Origin: Saprospiraceae bacterium | GTDB taxonomy: Bacteria > Bacteroidota > Bacteroidia > Chitinophagales > Saprospiraceae | Direction of reading: 5' to 3' | Assembly: GCA_016714445.1 (NCBI GenBank) | Contig: JADJNF010000010.1 | Span: forward strand, 363,676-427,675 | Length of the DNA: 64,000 nt | In this document: piece after piece, positions 1 to 13,000 of the stretch | How the letters are laid out: every line of letters starts with the position of its first letter | Position numbering within the stretch: position 1 is the first letter of the stretch | Program-made: the position numbers and the translations under genes | Notes under the pieces: generated by a model | What the model saw: only the letters and a program-made list of their open reading frames with translations | What the model was told of the DNA's origin: nothing | The model's database searches: none

Positions 1-3000
1 ATGTCATCAATGGAGAAATCATTTCCTCCTCCATTTGTGCTTATGTTATAGAACTCAATAGAATACTGAATTCCTGGTCCAGTTGTGAAACTACTTTTTT
101 GCTCCACCCAAGTATTACCAACATTATGCAAGGAAGTACCACTAAAAAAGCTACTTACGATTGCATTGCTCGAATTACGAATTCGAACACCAATTATAGG
201 TCCACCACTGCCATAGATTGATGCATTGGAAGCCCAGGCACCATATTCGTATTGTGTATTTGATGTAAGCGTAACAGTTCTTTTGAAAAATATTGACATT
301 TGGGGATGGCCATTGACAGCCATGAATGCATCTTGAGACGTCCCTGTGGTATGACCTTTTAGTGTTGAAGGCCATAAATTGCCGTTGCTATGGAGACGAT
401 TAGCTGCGTTTCCAGCCTGACTAGTTACGGCATATCTTCCATCACTCAATTGTCCTGAAGTTTGATATGCATATCCCGTTAGACCAGACGTATTTTCTAA
501 ATTACGCCGTTTGTTCGCAGTGGATATTGGTCCGAATGTGCCTTGACTTTCAAAAGAAGTTTCAGAAGCGAAAACGCACTCATCTGTATCTTTTATACCG
601 TCGTTATCATCATCCAGATCATAACAATTTGGTACTCCGTCATTATCAAAATCCGGTGCACTGCCGCCAGTTACAGTAACGACTGTTGTACAGGTAGCGG
701 TATTTCCAGACTCATCTGTTACTCTAAGGCCAACCGGGTAGGACAAACCATAATTTGTACAGTCAAAACTTGTCAAACCGGAGTGTATCGAAAATGACAC
801 TGGTCCGCATAAGTCGCTGCTGTTGTTATTTAGCATCGCAGCATTGACAGATGCAGTATTATCATTTGTTAAACCTACTGACAGGGAAGGGATACAATTA
901 GCAATGGGTTGCTTATTATCCCGGACAGTAACAGTTGCGTTACAAGTGTTTGTGTTGTTGTGAATGTCAGTAACAGTCAATGTAATGACATTACTTCCAA
1001 TATTGCTACAGTTCAGAACATTAGTGCTTAATGATACACCTGAAACCCCACAATTATCAAAAGAATTGTTGTTTATACCAGTGAGTGAGGTGATAGGAGC
1101 ATATCTAAATCGTATAACAGAACTATATTGGCTACCTGAATATGCATCAAATCCGATAATTGCATGACCAACAGGTGCATATTGGGCAGTAATTGCTGTT
1201 CCGGATGAATAACAACCAGAACCTGAAAGACCCGGGGCCGTAACGTTGCCAATATTATTAGGAATTCCTGCTGAAACATCAAGTAAGTTTTTTCCATAAC
1301 CAGTTAAGGATGAGTGCGTTCGGTTACTTCCTGTTTGATATTGGAATGAAACATCTCTTACATTAAACCCTACCAAAACCTGATTTCCAGTGAGACTGCG
1401 TCTTACTCTGGTACTTCCGGAAGGTAATGAACCACTCGAACACGTAGAAACTATGCTTTCTCCTAATGTACCATTTGACATGACCTGGCGACAAATCAAT
1501 CTGAATTCGTCCACAATACATCCCTGAAATCCTTCATATCCCACCGCCACATATCCGGTTGGACAGTTGCAACTTATGTTAGGTACAGGACTACCACTAT
1601 TTTGATTAGGAAGTACTCCGGCAGCCGGACCAATCGAGGTAGAACTAGCTGATGAAATATTTGATGTTCCATTTTCGTCAAGTATAACTGTAATATTCTG
1701 ACAAAGGGCTGTAGGCGGCTGGTTATCCACCACCGTCACTGTTTGTGGACATGTATGTGTATTGCCATTTCCGTCATTGGCCGTCCAAGTGACTATATTG
1801 TTTCCAAGGGCATAAGCCGTTGGGGCATTATTGATGGGTGTGATAGACATATTACAATTATCTGTTGCTGTCGCAGTACCAAGAGAGACACCACTTGCTG
1901 TACATAGCCCAGGATCTGCATTGACCGTAATCGTTGGTGGACAAGTGATGACCGGTGCAACATTATCATTAAGAAATATATGAGACATACATCTACCGAT
2001 GTTGGTTGCCTGATCAGTGACTAACAAAAAAGTGGATAAACAACCAGGTATTACGTCCAATTTCCGTACAGTATGCCCCAAGAGATCGGTTACGTATATG
2101 ATTCCATTACTGTTTACAGCTACACCGTAAATATTTAAATACTTTGCTCCCGATGTTCCGTCAGTAACCTGAAATACGCCGGGATTTCCGGAAATAGTGG
2201 TTGTAACACCTGAAGTACTTATTTTCCTCAGGACAGAATTGGTCTGATCAGTGGCATACAAAAACCCGTCAGCATAAGCAAGGCCTGAAGGAGACCGGAA
2301 TAATGCATTATTCCCGATTCCATCTGCATACCCTACCACACCCGGATTTCCGGCTATAGTGCTTACGACACCCGATGGAGTTATTTTTCTGACAGCAGCT
2401 CCAAAAAATTCAATGACATACAGATTGTCATTTTCATCAAAAACAAGATCAAAGGGGCCATTAAATTTGGCAGAACTTACATTACCATCCTGGTGGCCGG
2501 ATACACCTGACAAACCTGCAAAAGTGGTCACTACGCCTCCCGGAGTTATTTTTCGGATATTATGATTGTTAACGTCCGCTACGTATAAATCTCCGTTAGA
2601 GTCAAAATCCATGCCTCTGATTGCTCCAAACCTGGCTGCAGACCCTGTTCCATCTGCTGTTCCAAATAACCCTGCTGTTCCGGCAAAAGTGGTAACTAAA
2701 CCTGCCGGTGTTACCCTTCTAATGGTCCCATTGGAAGTTTCACCTACAAAGTAGTCACCATTACTTGAAATGGCAAGTCCTGTCGGACTTGCAAACCTTG
2801 CACTGGAACCTGTACCATCCATATATCCTTGTGTACCATTTCCTGCAATAGTAGTCACATTACCCGAAGCAGAAATTTTTCTAATGGCGTGATTTAATTG
2901 ATCAAGCACAATAATATCCCCTGATGCGTCGATCTCCAAAACTCTTGGTCTTGCAAATCGGGCTGTGGTACCATTTCCATCTACAAAACCTGATATATTT

Positions 3001-6000
3001 GCCAGTCCTCCCAATGTGTTTACCTGATAACATTCCATAGAAGTAGATATATCAGCACATAGAAATGTCGACTTGGATAATGAGATAGACAAATTCATTG
3101 TTGATGTGCAATTATCAAAGCTGCCATTATTCACTAAAGCGGTAGTTATGTTTGCTTCTCCATCTACAATCGGAACATTTACATCCTGACATATTGCAGT
3201 TGATGGCTGATTGTCTACCACCACCACGTTTTGATTGCATGTGTTAGTATTGCCACTTTGATCAGTAGCCGTCCAACGAACGGTTGTATTTCCAACATTA
3301 TACACATTTGGTGCATCGTTAAACAAACTTCCCCAATATCCTCCTACCCAATTGGATGTAGTGCCTGTCAAGGCAAAATTATTGAGTGTGCCATGATAAT
3401 TATTTCCGGAAGCATCATTGGACATGTTGACAATAGGTCCGGGAGAGGCAGTATTGTTGCGGTTGTAATTGCCATGATTGAAATGATGAAGCGCAATTAA
3501 GTTGGCTTGGCTGTTCAATTCATTAAACAAATTGTTTTTGATTTCAGTCTGTGTTTTTGAGACATTCCATAATCTGAATTCATCCACAGTACCTTTAAGA
3601 TAGGATGCTGCCCAATCAAATGTAATATCCGAGCAGTCACTTTTACCAATGTGGAGATTGGCTGTGTTGTTGTAACTACTTAATGCACCGGAATTTGTTG
3701 TGAGTAATAAGTTACCGTCGGCATATAAAGAATGTATTAATCCATTTCTAGCCCACGCTATATGATGCCAATTATTGTCATCAAAGTTGGTTTGAGTTGA
3801 AGTTGCATTAATACTTCCAATATTCCCTTCTCCAATCGCCTCAATAATTAATCTGCCTGATTGATCAATTTGCAAATTCCACAATGAACTGCCTGTACAA
3901 CCCGCTCTTTTACTTACGATGATCTGCTCACGTGGACCAACTACATCAGGTATTTTAACCCACATTTCGATGGTAAAGTTACCGGTACCAAAGTTTCCGA
4001 TTGCATTACCTAAACTTACTACATCATTGACACCATCAAAATGTAATGCATTGTTTACAATGATATTGCAATTATCAGTTACAGTAGGTGGAGTTAAGGT
4101 CGCAGTGCCAGTACATAGATTGGCCGTATTTCCGACTGTAATATTTGCCGGACAAGTTATCACAGGGATTTGATTGTCATTAGTTATAGTTCCGGTAGCA
4201 CTTGCACTTCCACATCCACCTGTTAGTGGAATAGAATAGTTAAAATTACCGTTTACTGTAGGTGTACCGCTGATAGTAATTGTATTACTCGACCAAGATG
4301 CTGTCACACCAGCAGGCAGTCCTGTGGCTGCTCCAATGCCATTTGCACCGGAAGTGGTGTGAGTAATATTGGTCAAAGGTGCGTTGACACAAAGTGTGGG
4401 AGTCGATGAAGGTGAGCCCACTGTCATTGATGGGTTTATCGTAATGGTACCTGTAGCACTCACATTGCCGCATCCGCCTGTGAGTGGAATACTGTAATTA
4501 AAAGTGCCTGAAACCGAAGGTGTACCACTGATCGTGATCATATTACTTGCCCAAGCTGCAGATACTTCGCTCGGTAGACCTGTGGCTGTGCCAATACCTG
4601 TAGCACCTAAGGTGGTGTGGGTGATGTTGGTCAAGGCCGTATTGATACACAATGTTGGTGTCGATGATGGTGCTCCTGCTGTATTCACCGCATTAACAGT
4701 AATGGTTCCTGTAGCGTTAACATTCCCGCATCCACCTGTGAGTGGAATACTGTAATTAAAAGTGCCGCTTTGTGATGGCATACCACTTATGGTGATCGTA
4801 TTTCCTGCCCAGGCTGATGATACACCAGTTGGCAGACCTGTGGCAGTGCCTATACCTGTAGCGCCTGTAGTACTGTTGGTGATATTGGTCAAAGATGTAT
4901 TGATACACAGAGTTGGCATGGAAGAAGGAGTTCCTACTGTATTGTTTAAACCACTATTAATGGTAGTATTTTGAGAAGCAATACACCCTATATTATTAAC
5001 ATCCCGCACATAAACAGTATAGGTTCCATCATTCAAACCAGTAAATATTCCTGTAATATTGCTGAAATCAGTATTGTCAATAGAGAATCTGATATCAGCA
5101 TTGCCATTAACACATGAGCTGCATGTGGCTGTTACTGTAAGAGAACCGTCATTGACATTTGGGCAGGTTTCATCAGAAGGAGTGACAGAAGATATTGAGA
5201 TGTCGCAACAGCTGCCTACTCCATCTGCAAGTGTAACATCGGTTGTAGCAATACATAGATTATTAGACATATCTTTAACATCTACCATATAGGATCCTAC
5301 CGGAAGATTGTTAAATACGTTAGATAATTGCCACGTCCCACCAGATATTCTGTATTCCAGAGTCCCACAAATAGTACAAGTTGTATTTACCGTTATAGTA
5401 CCATTACTTGCACCGGCGCAGGTTGGATTTGTGAAAGGAGCACTTGTTATTGTTAAACCACATGGTGTACCAGTTCCGGCAACCTTAAAGTTATAAGATA
5501 CTTCATTACAATCATTATTTTCAACAATAATAGTTGCCATTTTAGATCCTGATGATAGCGGTGCAAAAATTACATCGAAGGTAACAGATCCGTTACCCTG
5601 AACTAACATGCTACCTGTAGTGCTGTAAAAATCTGGTAGATTACTTGAAATAGTATAAACAGTAAGATCATCAGCTTCTAAATTTTCAATTGTAAAAGTT
5701 TGCATTGCTGATAAGCCTGATGTCGTGTTAGGAAACAACGTACCGTTTCCAGATGAAGTCGCAGTTTGTCCCGACGGAATATCAATCCCATTGCCTTTAA
5801 TATTAATCTCTGGATTTAAAATGGGATTAGCTGTAAATTCATTAACTGCAAAAGTAGTTGTGTTTGTCAACATCCCACCACCTGTATTTTGATATCTATC
5901 TCCGAAGCTTGATGCATTATCCGTCATTGAACCAAGTGGATCGCCCCAATAATTATTACCGGCGTCATATGAGCCGGCATTTTGATTTGTTATGGCATAA

Positions 6001-7052
6001 GTATTATCGTCAAAATTATTCATATTAATTACAGTCCCTGTGCTGGGTAGTCCGGAAAAAAGAATTGCTCTTTCTGTATTACATTTGAATAAAGAGTTTG
6101 AAATTGCTGCATTTGTAGAATTAATAAGTTCTAATGCAGTTAGATATCTTGCGAAAGTTAATCCACTCAGGAAAGCATTGTCACATCCATCTAAAACTAC
6201 ACCTCTTTTGAACGCACTGGTAGATGCCACATTTGTACAGTTTAAATTTTGGAGACTTAAATTGTCGCAATTGATCAATTTTAAGATTATTGCTCTACTT
6301 GTGAACAGTCCGTCTGCATCCGTAATAAAAAATTCCGGGGTCCCTGTATTATTGATGGTTAAATTATTCATACCAGATAAAAATAATCCGTTGAGGCAAT
6401 TTATGAACTGATTATCACTCCACTCTACTCGTCTGAATGGAGCTGTGCTTCCCTGTGATACACTAGAAATATCAGTCGTATTGTTACCCGCGCCAGTTCC
6501 ACCACAATTGTCAAATACATTTCCTGTTACAAGGGCATCATTTCCACCACTAATTTTCAAAGCAGTGATTATTCCTAAAAAGGTATTATTGGTAATTGTA
6601 CTCTTCAAACTATTAGTTTGCCGAATTCCTTCATTCCTTGACGCAAAGTTACACCCATCCACAGTGATGTTATTGCAGCCTGAAGCTTGTATCCCGATTG
6701 AGAAAATTGAAGCATTATTTGGATCGGTGAAATCTAGATTTTCTATAACTGTATTGTTACAATTATTTAGGTTAAGCATGATTGCCTTTACGGTGTTGAA
6801 TCCATCTTCTAAATTCAATGACACATCCGCCAATGGACTATCACTTATGGTTATGTCATCAAAACCTGAAATACTATATAAGTTAGAACAATTAGCATAG
6901 GTGTTACCTTTAACATTCAAGGTGTTTGTTCCTACCAAAGTTCCTAAAGATATTCCATATGTAGAGCCCGTGCCGCCACAAGAATTGAAATGGTTGTTAA
7001 GTAGGATATAATTCGTTGATGCCCCAATTTCAATGGCTCTACTCAAACCATC
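1..7052 (-). CDS. Giant multi-domain secreted surface protein, C-terminal portion (partial, frameshifted from the upstream part)
   Basis: This is the continuation of the gene starting at 13756, in a different reading frame. I checked the frame at about 5485, 3593, 2399, 659 and 59, and all agree, so it appears open to the window edge. Reading from 7052 downward it holds a parallel beta-helix-like region rich in Asn (to about 5950), a module resembling choice-of-anchor D that ends in a GTGT motif (about 5820-5480), two SprB-like modules (5470-4950), three Ig-like repeats (4940-4190), a LamG domain (about 4050-3550), NHL beta-propeller repeats (about 3000-2050), several HYR domains with the VTDNC/TxTVxDNQ pattern, and calcium-binding DxDNDG repeats (about 660-600). 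The C-terminus, where a type IX sorting domain would be expected, is outside the window. A role in surface adhesion is inferred from domain content only. Confidence 0.8.
4190..4940 (-). repeat. Three tandem Ig-like coding repeats (copy set 2)
   Basis: Three consecutive units of roughly 240 bp encode the same module: TLCINT...TNIT...TGATGIGTATGLP...AAWASNTITISGTPS...TFNYSIPLTGGCG. They match a second set of three at 7440-8190 at nucleotide level over long stretches. The similarity implies recent internal duplication or gene conversion. Confidence 0.75.
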
Positions 7053-10000
7053 AAAGACACAGAAGAAATATTTATAGTATTACCAGCTGTCACCTGAACA
7101 GCTGGGTTCGTGGAAGGTCCTGAAAATTTCATACCTGAAATATTAAGATTTACTGTATTTGAAGTAACCCTGATAGCCCATAGACTTCCACTGGTTTGTA
7201 CAATTACACCAGGGATTCCTGAAACATAGCCAGGCGCAGATGTACCATCTATTGTCACTCCTTCAGTAATTGTGGGTAAAACTGTTGCTAAAGTTATGGT
7301 GCCACTTATGCTAAATCGTATGGTATCATGACCATTGGTGCTATTGGCATCAATAATGGCCTGCCTTAATGAACCTGCACCACTGTCATTTGTGTTGGTT
7401 ACTATAATTATGGAAGAGTTTGAAACAGGGTTAACTGTAATAGTACCTGAAGCATTTACACTCCCGCAACCACCCGTAAGCGGAATAATGTAATTAAATG
7501 TTCCTAATACAGATGGTGTCCCGCTGATGGTAATGGTATTGCCTGACCATGAAGATGATACACCTGCAGGAAGACCGGTTGCTGTTCCAATGCCTGTTGC
7601 ACCTATTGTATTATGTGTTACAGTAGGGGACAATGCTGTATTAATGACCACATTTGGTGTAGATGATGGTGCTCCTGCTGTATTCACTGGATTGACAGTT
7701 ATGGTTCCAGTTGCATTCACTGTTCCGCACCCACCTGTCAGTGGGATACTGTAATTAAAAGTGCCGCTTTGTGATGGGGTGCCACTGATAGTGATCGTGT
7801 TGCTCGCCCATGCCGCAATAACACCTGAAGGAAGTCCAGTTGCTGTACCTATACCTGTGGTGCCTGTGGTAAAGTGTGTGATATCAGTTAATGATGTATT
7901 GATACACAATGTTGGCGTCGAAGATGGTACACCTGCTGCATTCACCTGATTGACAGTAATAGTTCCTGTAGCATTAACATTACCACATCCACCTATGAGT
8001 GGAATACTGTAATTAAAAGTGCCGCTTTGTGATGGTGTACCACTTATGGTGATCGTGTTGCTTGCCCATGCTGCAGTAACACCTGTAGGAAGTCCTGTAG
8101 CAGTGCCTATACCTGTTGCGCCGGTGGTAGCTTGGGTGATATTTGTCAGGGCTGTATTGATGCAAAGAGTGGGAGTCGAAGAAGGTGCTCCTGCTGTATT
8201 GTTCATACCACCATTAATAGTGGTATTTTGAGTAGCGGTACAGGATATATTGTTTGCATCCCGCACTGTCACAGTATAATTACCATCAGCAAGATTTGTC
8301 AGAGTATAGCTCATCTGGAAGGTCATCCCATCTATAGAATATTCCAAATTGGAAGCACCTGTTGCTGTAACCTGAAGACTTCCATCATTCGCATTGGGAC
8401 ATGATTCGTGGGTAGGAGTAACCGATGTTATGGCAATGGTACAATTACAACCTTCATCAGTTTGGTTGTTACAATTGTCGTCGATGGAGTTTCCACAAAT
8501 TTCGTTTGCTCCAGGGTGCACATTTGCATTATTATCATTACAATCTGTATTGTTGGTCACATAACCGGCAGGATTGCTACAAGCGGTTGTAGTAGTTGCG
8601 GGATTTCCATATCCATCACTGTCTGCATCCAGATAAAATGTAGTTGTTGTCCCCGGGTTTCCGAGCCAGTTACTTGTGCGTCCTGTCAGAGCAAAATTAG
8701 CCAGTGTACCATCATTATTATTACTTGTACGATCTTCAAGACCGGTCATTCCAGTATTAGTACCTGCCGCTGTTGCCATGGGATGATTGAAGTCAAAATA
8801 GGTTTGTAATCCGGACTCCTGGCCTGTGAGACTTGCATTTTTGAGTAGATTTATATCATTGGCTGATCTGGCAATGTTCCAGATTCTGACTTCATCCAAT
8901 TGGCCGACAAACCAGGAATTACATATACTGCTTCCAAGGATTAGGTTGGCAGAATTATCATAATTAGTCACTGACACACTAACTGAAATATTTTCCACAC
9001 CATCAATATACATTTTTAAGTTAGACCCATTTCTTACGACAGCCACATGATGCCAATTATTATCATTGACAGAAGCCGCAGAACTGACTACTGTGGTATT
9101 TAAATTACCGGCTTGCCTCATTTCTATCTGTAATTTCCCATCGGCATTTACTAAAAGGTTCCAAAAATTATTATTTGCATCACAGGTTGGTCTTTTAGAC
9201 ATGAGTACCTTTGATGTTGCTGAAGTTTTAACCTGCATTTCGATAGTGAAGTTACCTGTGCCAAAATTACCTACGGTATTTCCGCTATTCACCTGATCAT
9301 CAGTTCCATCAAATCCTAATGAAAGTGTGTTTTCATCAGTAACTCCATTACAGTTTTCATCGACCCCATTGCCACACGTTTCATTTGCACCAGGTTTAAT
9401 TGCTGCATTGTTGTCGTTGCAGTCATAACTGTTGGATTGAAATCCTGACATACTTCCACATGACCACGTAGTTGTACTTCCATACCCATCGGCATCGGCA
9501 TCCTGATAAAGTATAGGATATGTACGCCCTATCACCCAATTGGATGTCGAGCCAGTTAATGCCAATCCGTCAAGGGTACCGTGTGCATTATTGGATGTCT
9601 TATCTTTAACTGAAGTTAATCCAACATTATTTAACCCTGCTTTACCATGATCCATGGTGTAATATCTAAGCAAATTGGTTTCGTTGCCTTCTAAACGGAT
9701 ATTCAATCGTTCATTGATCTGTGTTTGCGTCAATGCTGCATTCCAATACCTAAAATCGTCAATGGCTCCTTCAAAATTGGTTCCAATTTTTGTGCTTGTA
9801 TTTGAAGTTAAGTCGCTAAGAGTAGCTGTCCAATTTAAGTTTCCATTAAGGTAAGTTTTTACATTATTAGATCCATAACCATCATGTACTAAAGCCACAT
9901 GCACCCACTGTCCTGCAGAAATTGTTGAACCACCATTCCATGCATTGCCTCCGCCTTCATAATATAGTCTACCTGTATTATCCACAACAAAATAAGCTGA

Positions 10001-13000
10001 ATTCGTGCCTCCTAACCATTCTATAACTTTGTTGGTATTTGTATTATCAATTTTGACCCACGCTTCCACAGTAAATGCCGATTGATGGGCCAAATTAGGC
10101 ACAGAAATGGTCTTACCTAATCCGCCTACATGAATGGTTTTGTTGATCTCAATATCTGTGTTTCCATCACAATCATCATCTATTGCATTTCCACAGATTT
10201 CGTTAACATAAGGATGGATTGCTGAGTTACTATCATTACAATCTTGATTATTAGATACCCAACCACCCATATAGCACTCTGTTATTACTGTGCTACCATA
10301 ACCATCATTATCATTATCAACAAAAGCATTAAATACATTTAGACCAGACACAATGTTAGAAGTACTGCCAGTTTTAGTAAAATTTACAAGTTGTGGATTG
10401 GAAACATTTAGACTATAATCTGCAATATGAGTTAATGCGGAGTTATTGCCACCAGCCACGCCATCAGTGAATGGTAAATATAGTTTCATATCAGATGCAT
10501 AGCAAGATGGTGTACAAAACATATCTTGTCTTATTTGAATCAAACTACGTGATGTATTCCATATTTTCATGTCATCTATTACACCAGAAAAAAATTGATT
10601 GCTCCCAATCAAGTGACTGCCTACACGCAATAAACCATTGCCAGAAAAATCAACATTTGTTCGATCACCAGCGACTAATTCTCCATCTTTATAAATAAAT
10701 CGATTGTGAGCAGGCGCGACAATTGACTTATCATAGACAAAAGTCCAATGGTGCCAGTCTGTGTCAGAATAAGTATTTGCAGAAGTCAAGTCGTTGCCTT
10801 CAAATCCAAAAATAATAACGTTTCCATTGGTTAAACGAGCTGAAATTAGTTTGTTTGTTTGACCGGAATTACCTATTGAAAATAATGTTTGCCAATTTCC
10901 AACATTTTGTCTTTTTGCCCATAATGAAATGGTAAATGAAGAGTTAGCCAGATTTACATCATTTGTTGATAATAAATGATCATTCACACCATCAAAACGG
11001 AGCCCATTTCCATTCAATAAAGTAGGCTGCGTACGTAAAGTTACATTGGCAGGATCACTATAATAACTATGACATGTACCTGAATTCTGCAAATATCTCG
11101 CACGATAGACACCATCAGTAGTCGCCATATAACTTGTAGTCGTTTGGCCCGAAATGAGTACACCATTCTTTTCCCAAATGATGTTGTATCCTGATGGCGC
11201 AGCCCCGATAGTCATCATGGAAGAAGTCGCACAAACGGTGTAGGCGATTATAGGTGGAGCAGGTTTATTGCACAAGTTGGTTGAGCTGGTATGAAGTGGA
11301 CTTTCCCATGAACCGCGACCCCAAGTGGCAGCCCGTATTTTATTAATGTGTGGTAAAACTTCTATCTCTGTTGTCCTGATATTAGGAAGGTTGTTTTCAT
11401 AAAGTACATAATCATTGATATTGTCATCATGATACCAAATATTGCCCAATGAAGTGCTGACATAAAAACCATTATTGGTTCCTTCCTGATATGCTATGCT
11501 CAATAAATCAAAATTTGGTAGTGTGCCTGAGACTGGTGTCCATGTCATACTACCATTAGTAGTTTTACTGACCAATCCATGTCCTATCATCCACATGGTA
11601 TTAGGATCATGTGGATGAAAAGCTATATTGGTTAGTACACTGCTAAAAACAACGCTCGAAGGTTTAGTGATTGATGTCCATGTCTGACCACCATCAATTG
11701 ATTTTTTAAGGAAAGAGTTAAAACTATCATCATAATATCCAGCTATGAGTATATTTGGATCAGATGGAGCCTGATAAATAAATTCAATTGGCCTAGTTCC
11801 ATTTCCTAATATTCCATTCGTCATATTTATCCATGAATCACCCCGATTTGTACTCTTCCATATATCTCTGTAATTGGTATATATTGTATTTCGATCAGCC
11901 GCATCTATGATTATTTTCTGTCTCCATACAGCATCATGTCCTATCTGAGTGTTGGTCAAAAGGGTTTTTGAAGTATATGTTTGTGTAGCAGGATTGTAAA
12001 TCGTCCTTTGTAAATGTTGACCCTGCTGGATTGAGCCATATACAATATTGCTATCCACCGGATCTACCGCAACCTCCAAACCATCGCCGCCGAGAGGCTC
12101 AAACCAATGTCCATTCATATTTACCTGAACTCCGGCATCTTGCAATCCAATTAAAAAATTACTTCCAAATTTTGAAGATCTGATACTTGATAATTGAGTA
12201 ACCGGTAAATTTTTAATATTCGTCCATGTATTTCCATTGTCAGTAGTGTAACTCAAGCCTCCATCATCAGCAAACCAAACTCTATTCGTACCTGCTTGCC
12301 ATTTATAATCATGTTGGTCTACATGCGGACTGTTTATAAGTTGCCATGTATTACCACCATTAAAAGATTGAAATACTTGAACTGATCCATAGATAATATG
12401 ATTAGCATTGTTTGGATTGACTTCCATTCTAAAATCCCATGCACCACCTACCCAAATTCCAGGAAAACTGTAAGATGGGGATACTAAAGTTATAATTGCA
12501 TCTGTGGAATAAGTATATTTCATTACCATTCCTCCGTTGCTGGTATAATTTTCATTGGGATATACAGAGATATATGCTATATCGGGATTATTGGAAGAGA
12601 CACTGACTTGAGCGGGCCTTCCTTCACTGTCGAGGGGGCAGGTTTTTAATGTAAAAGTCGAACCTCCGTCAATGGAAATATAAAAATATGAAGTATTAGT
12701 TCCTCCAATAGGATGTTGGTCTGTTCCTGAGCGTGTAGTCAAATATACGATTTGGGGATTTGTAGGATGAAATTCAATGTCGTTGGCCTTTGCAGATGCT
12801 GGAAGTGATGTATTTTTCACCCATGTGACACCATGATTGCTGGATTTGAAAAGACCTGAATTCGTGCATGCATACAAGGTACGACCATCCGGAGCCATTG
12901 CCAATTTAAAGATTTGAGTAGCCATGCTATTGGGTAAACCTACAATAGCCCAGGTATTCCCTCCGTCAACTGATCTCAACACCCCTCTGTTCTGGTTAAA

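Noticed and set aside
7527..8404. Plus-strand ORFs of 60-130 codons within the giant gene
   Set aside because: They are mirror frames of the repetitive Val/Gly/Thr-rich minus-strand coding sequence and repeat with it.
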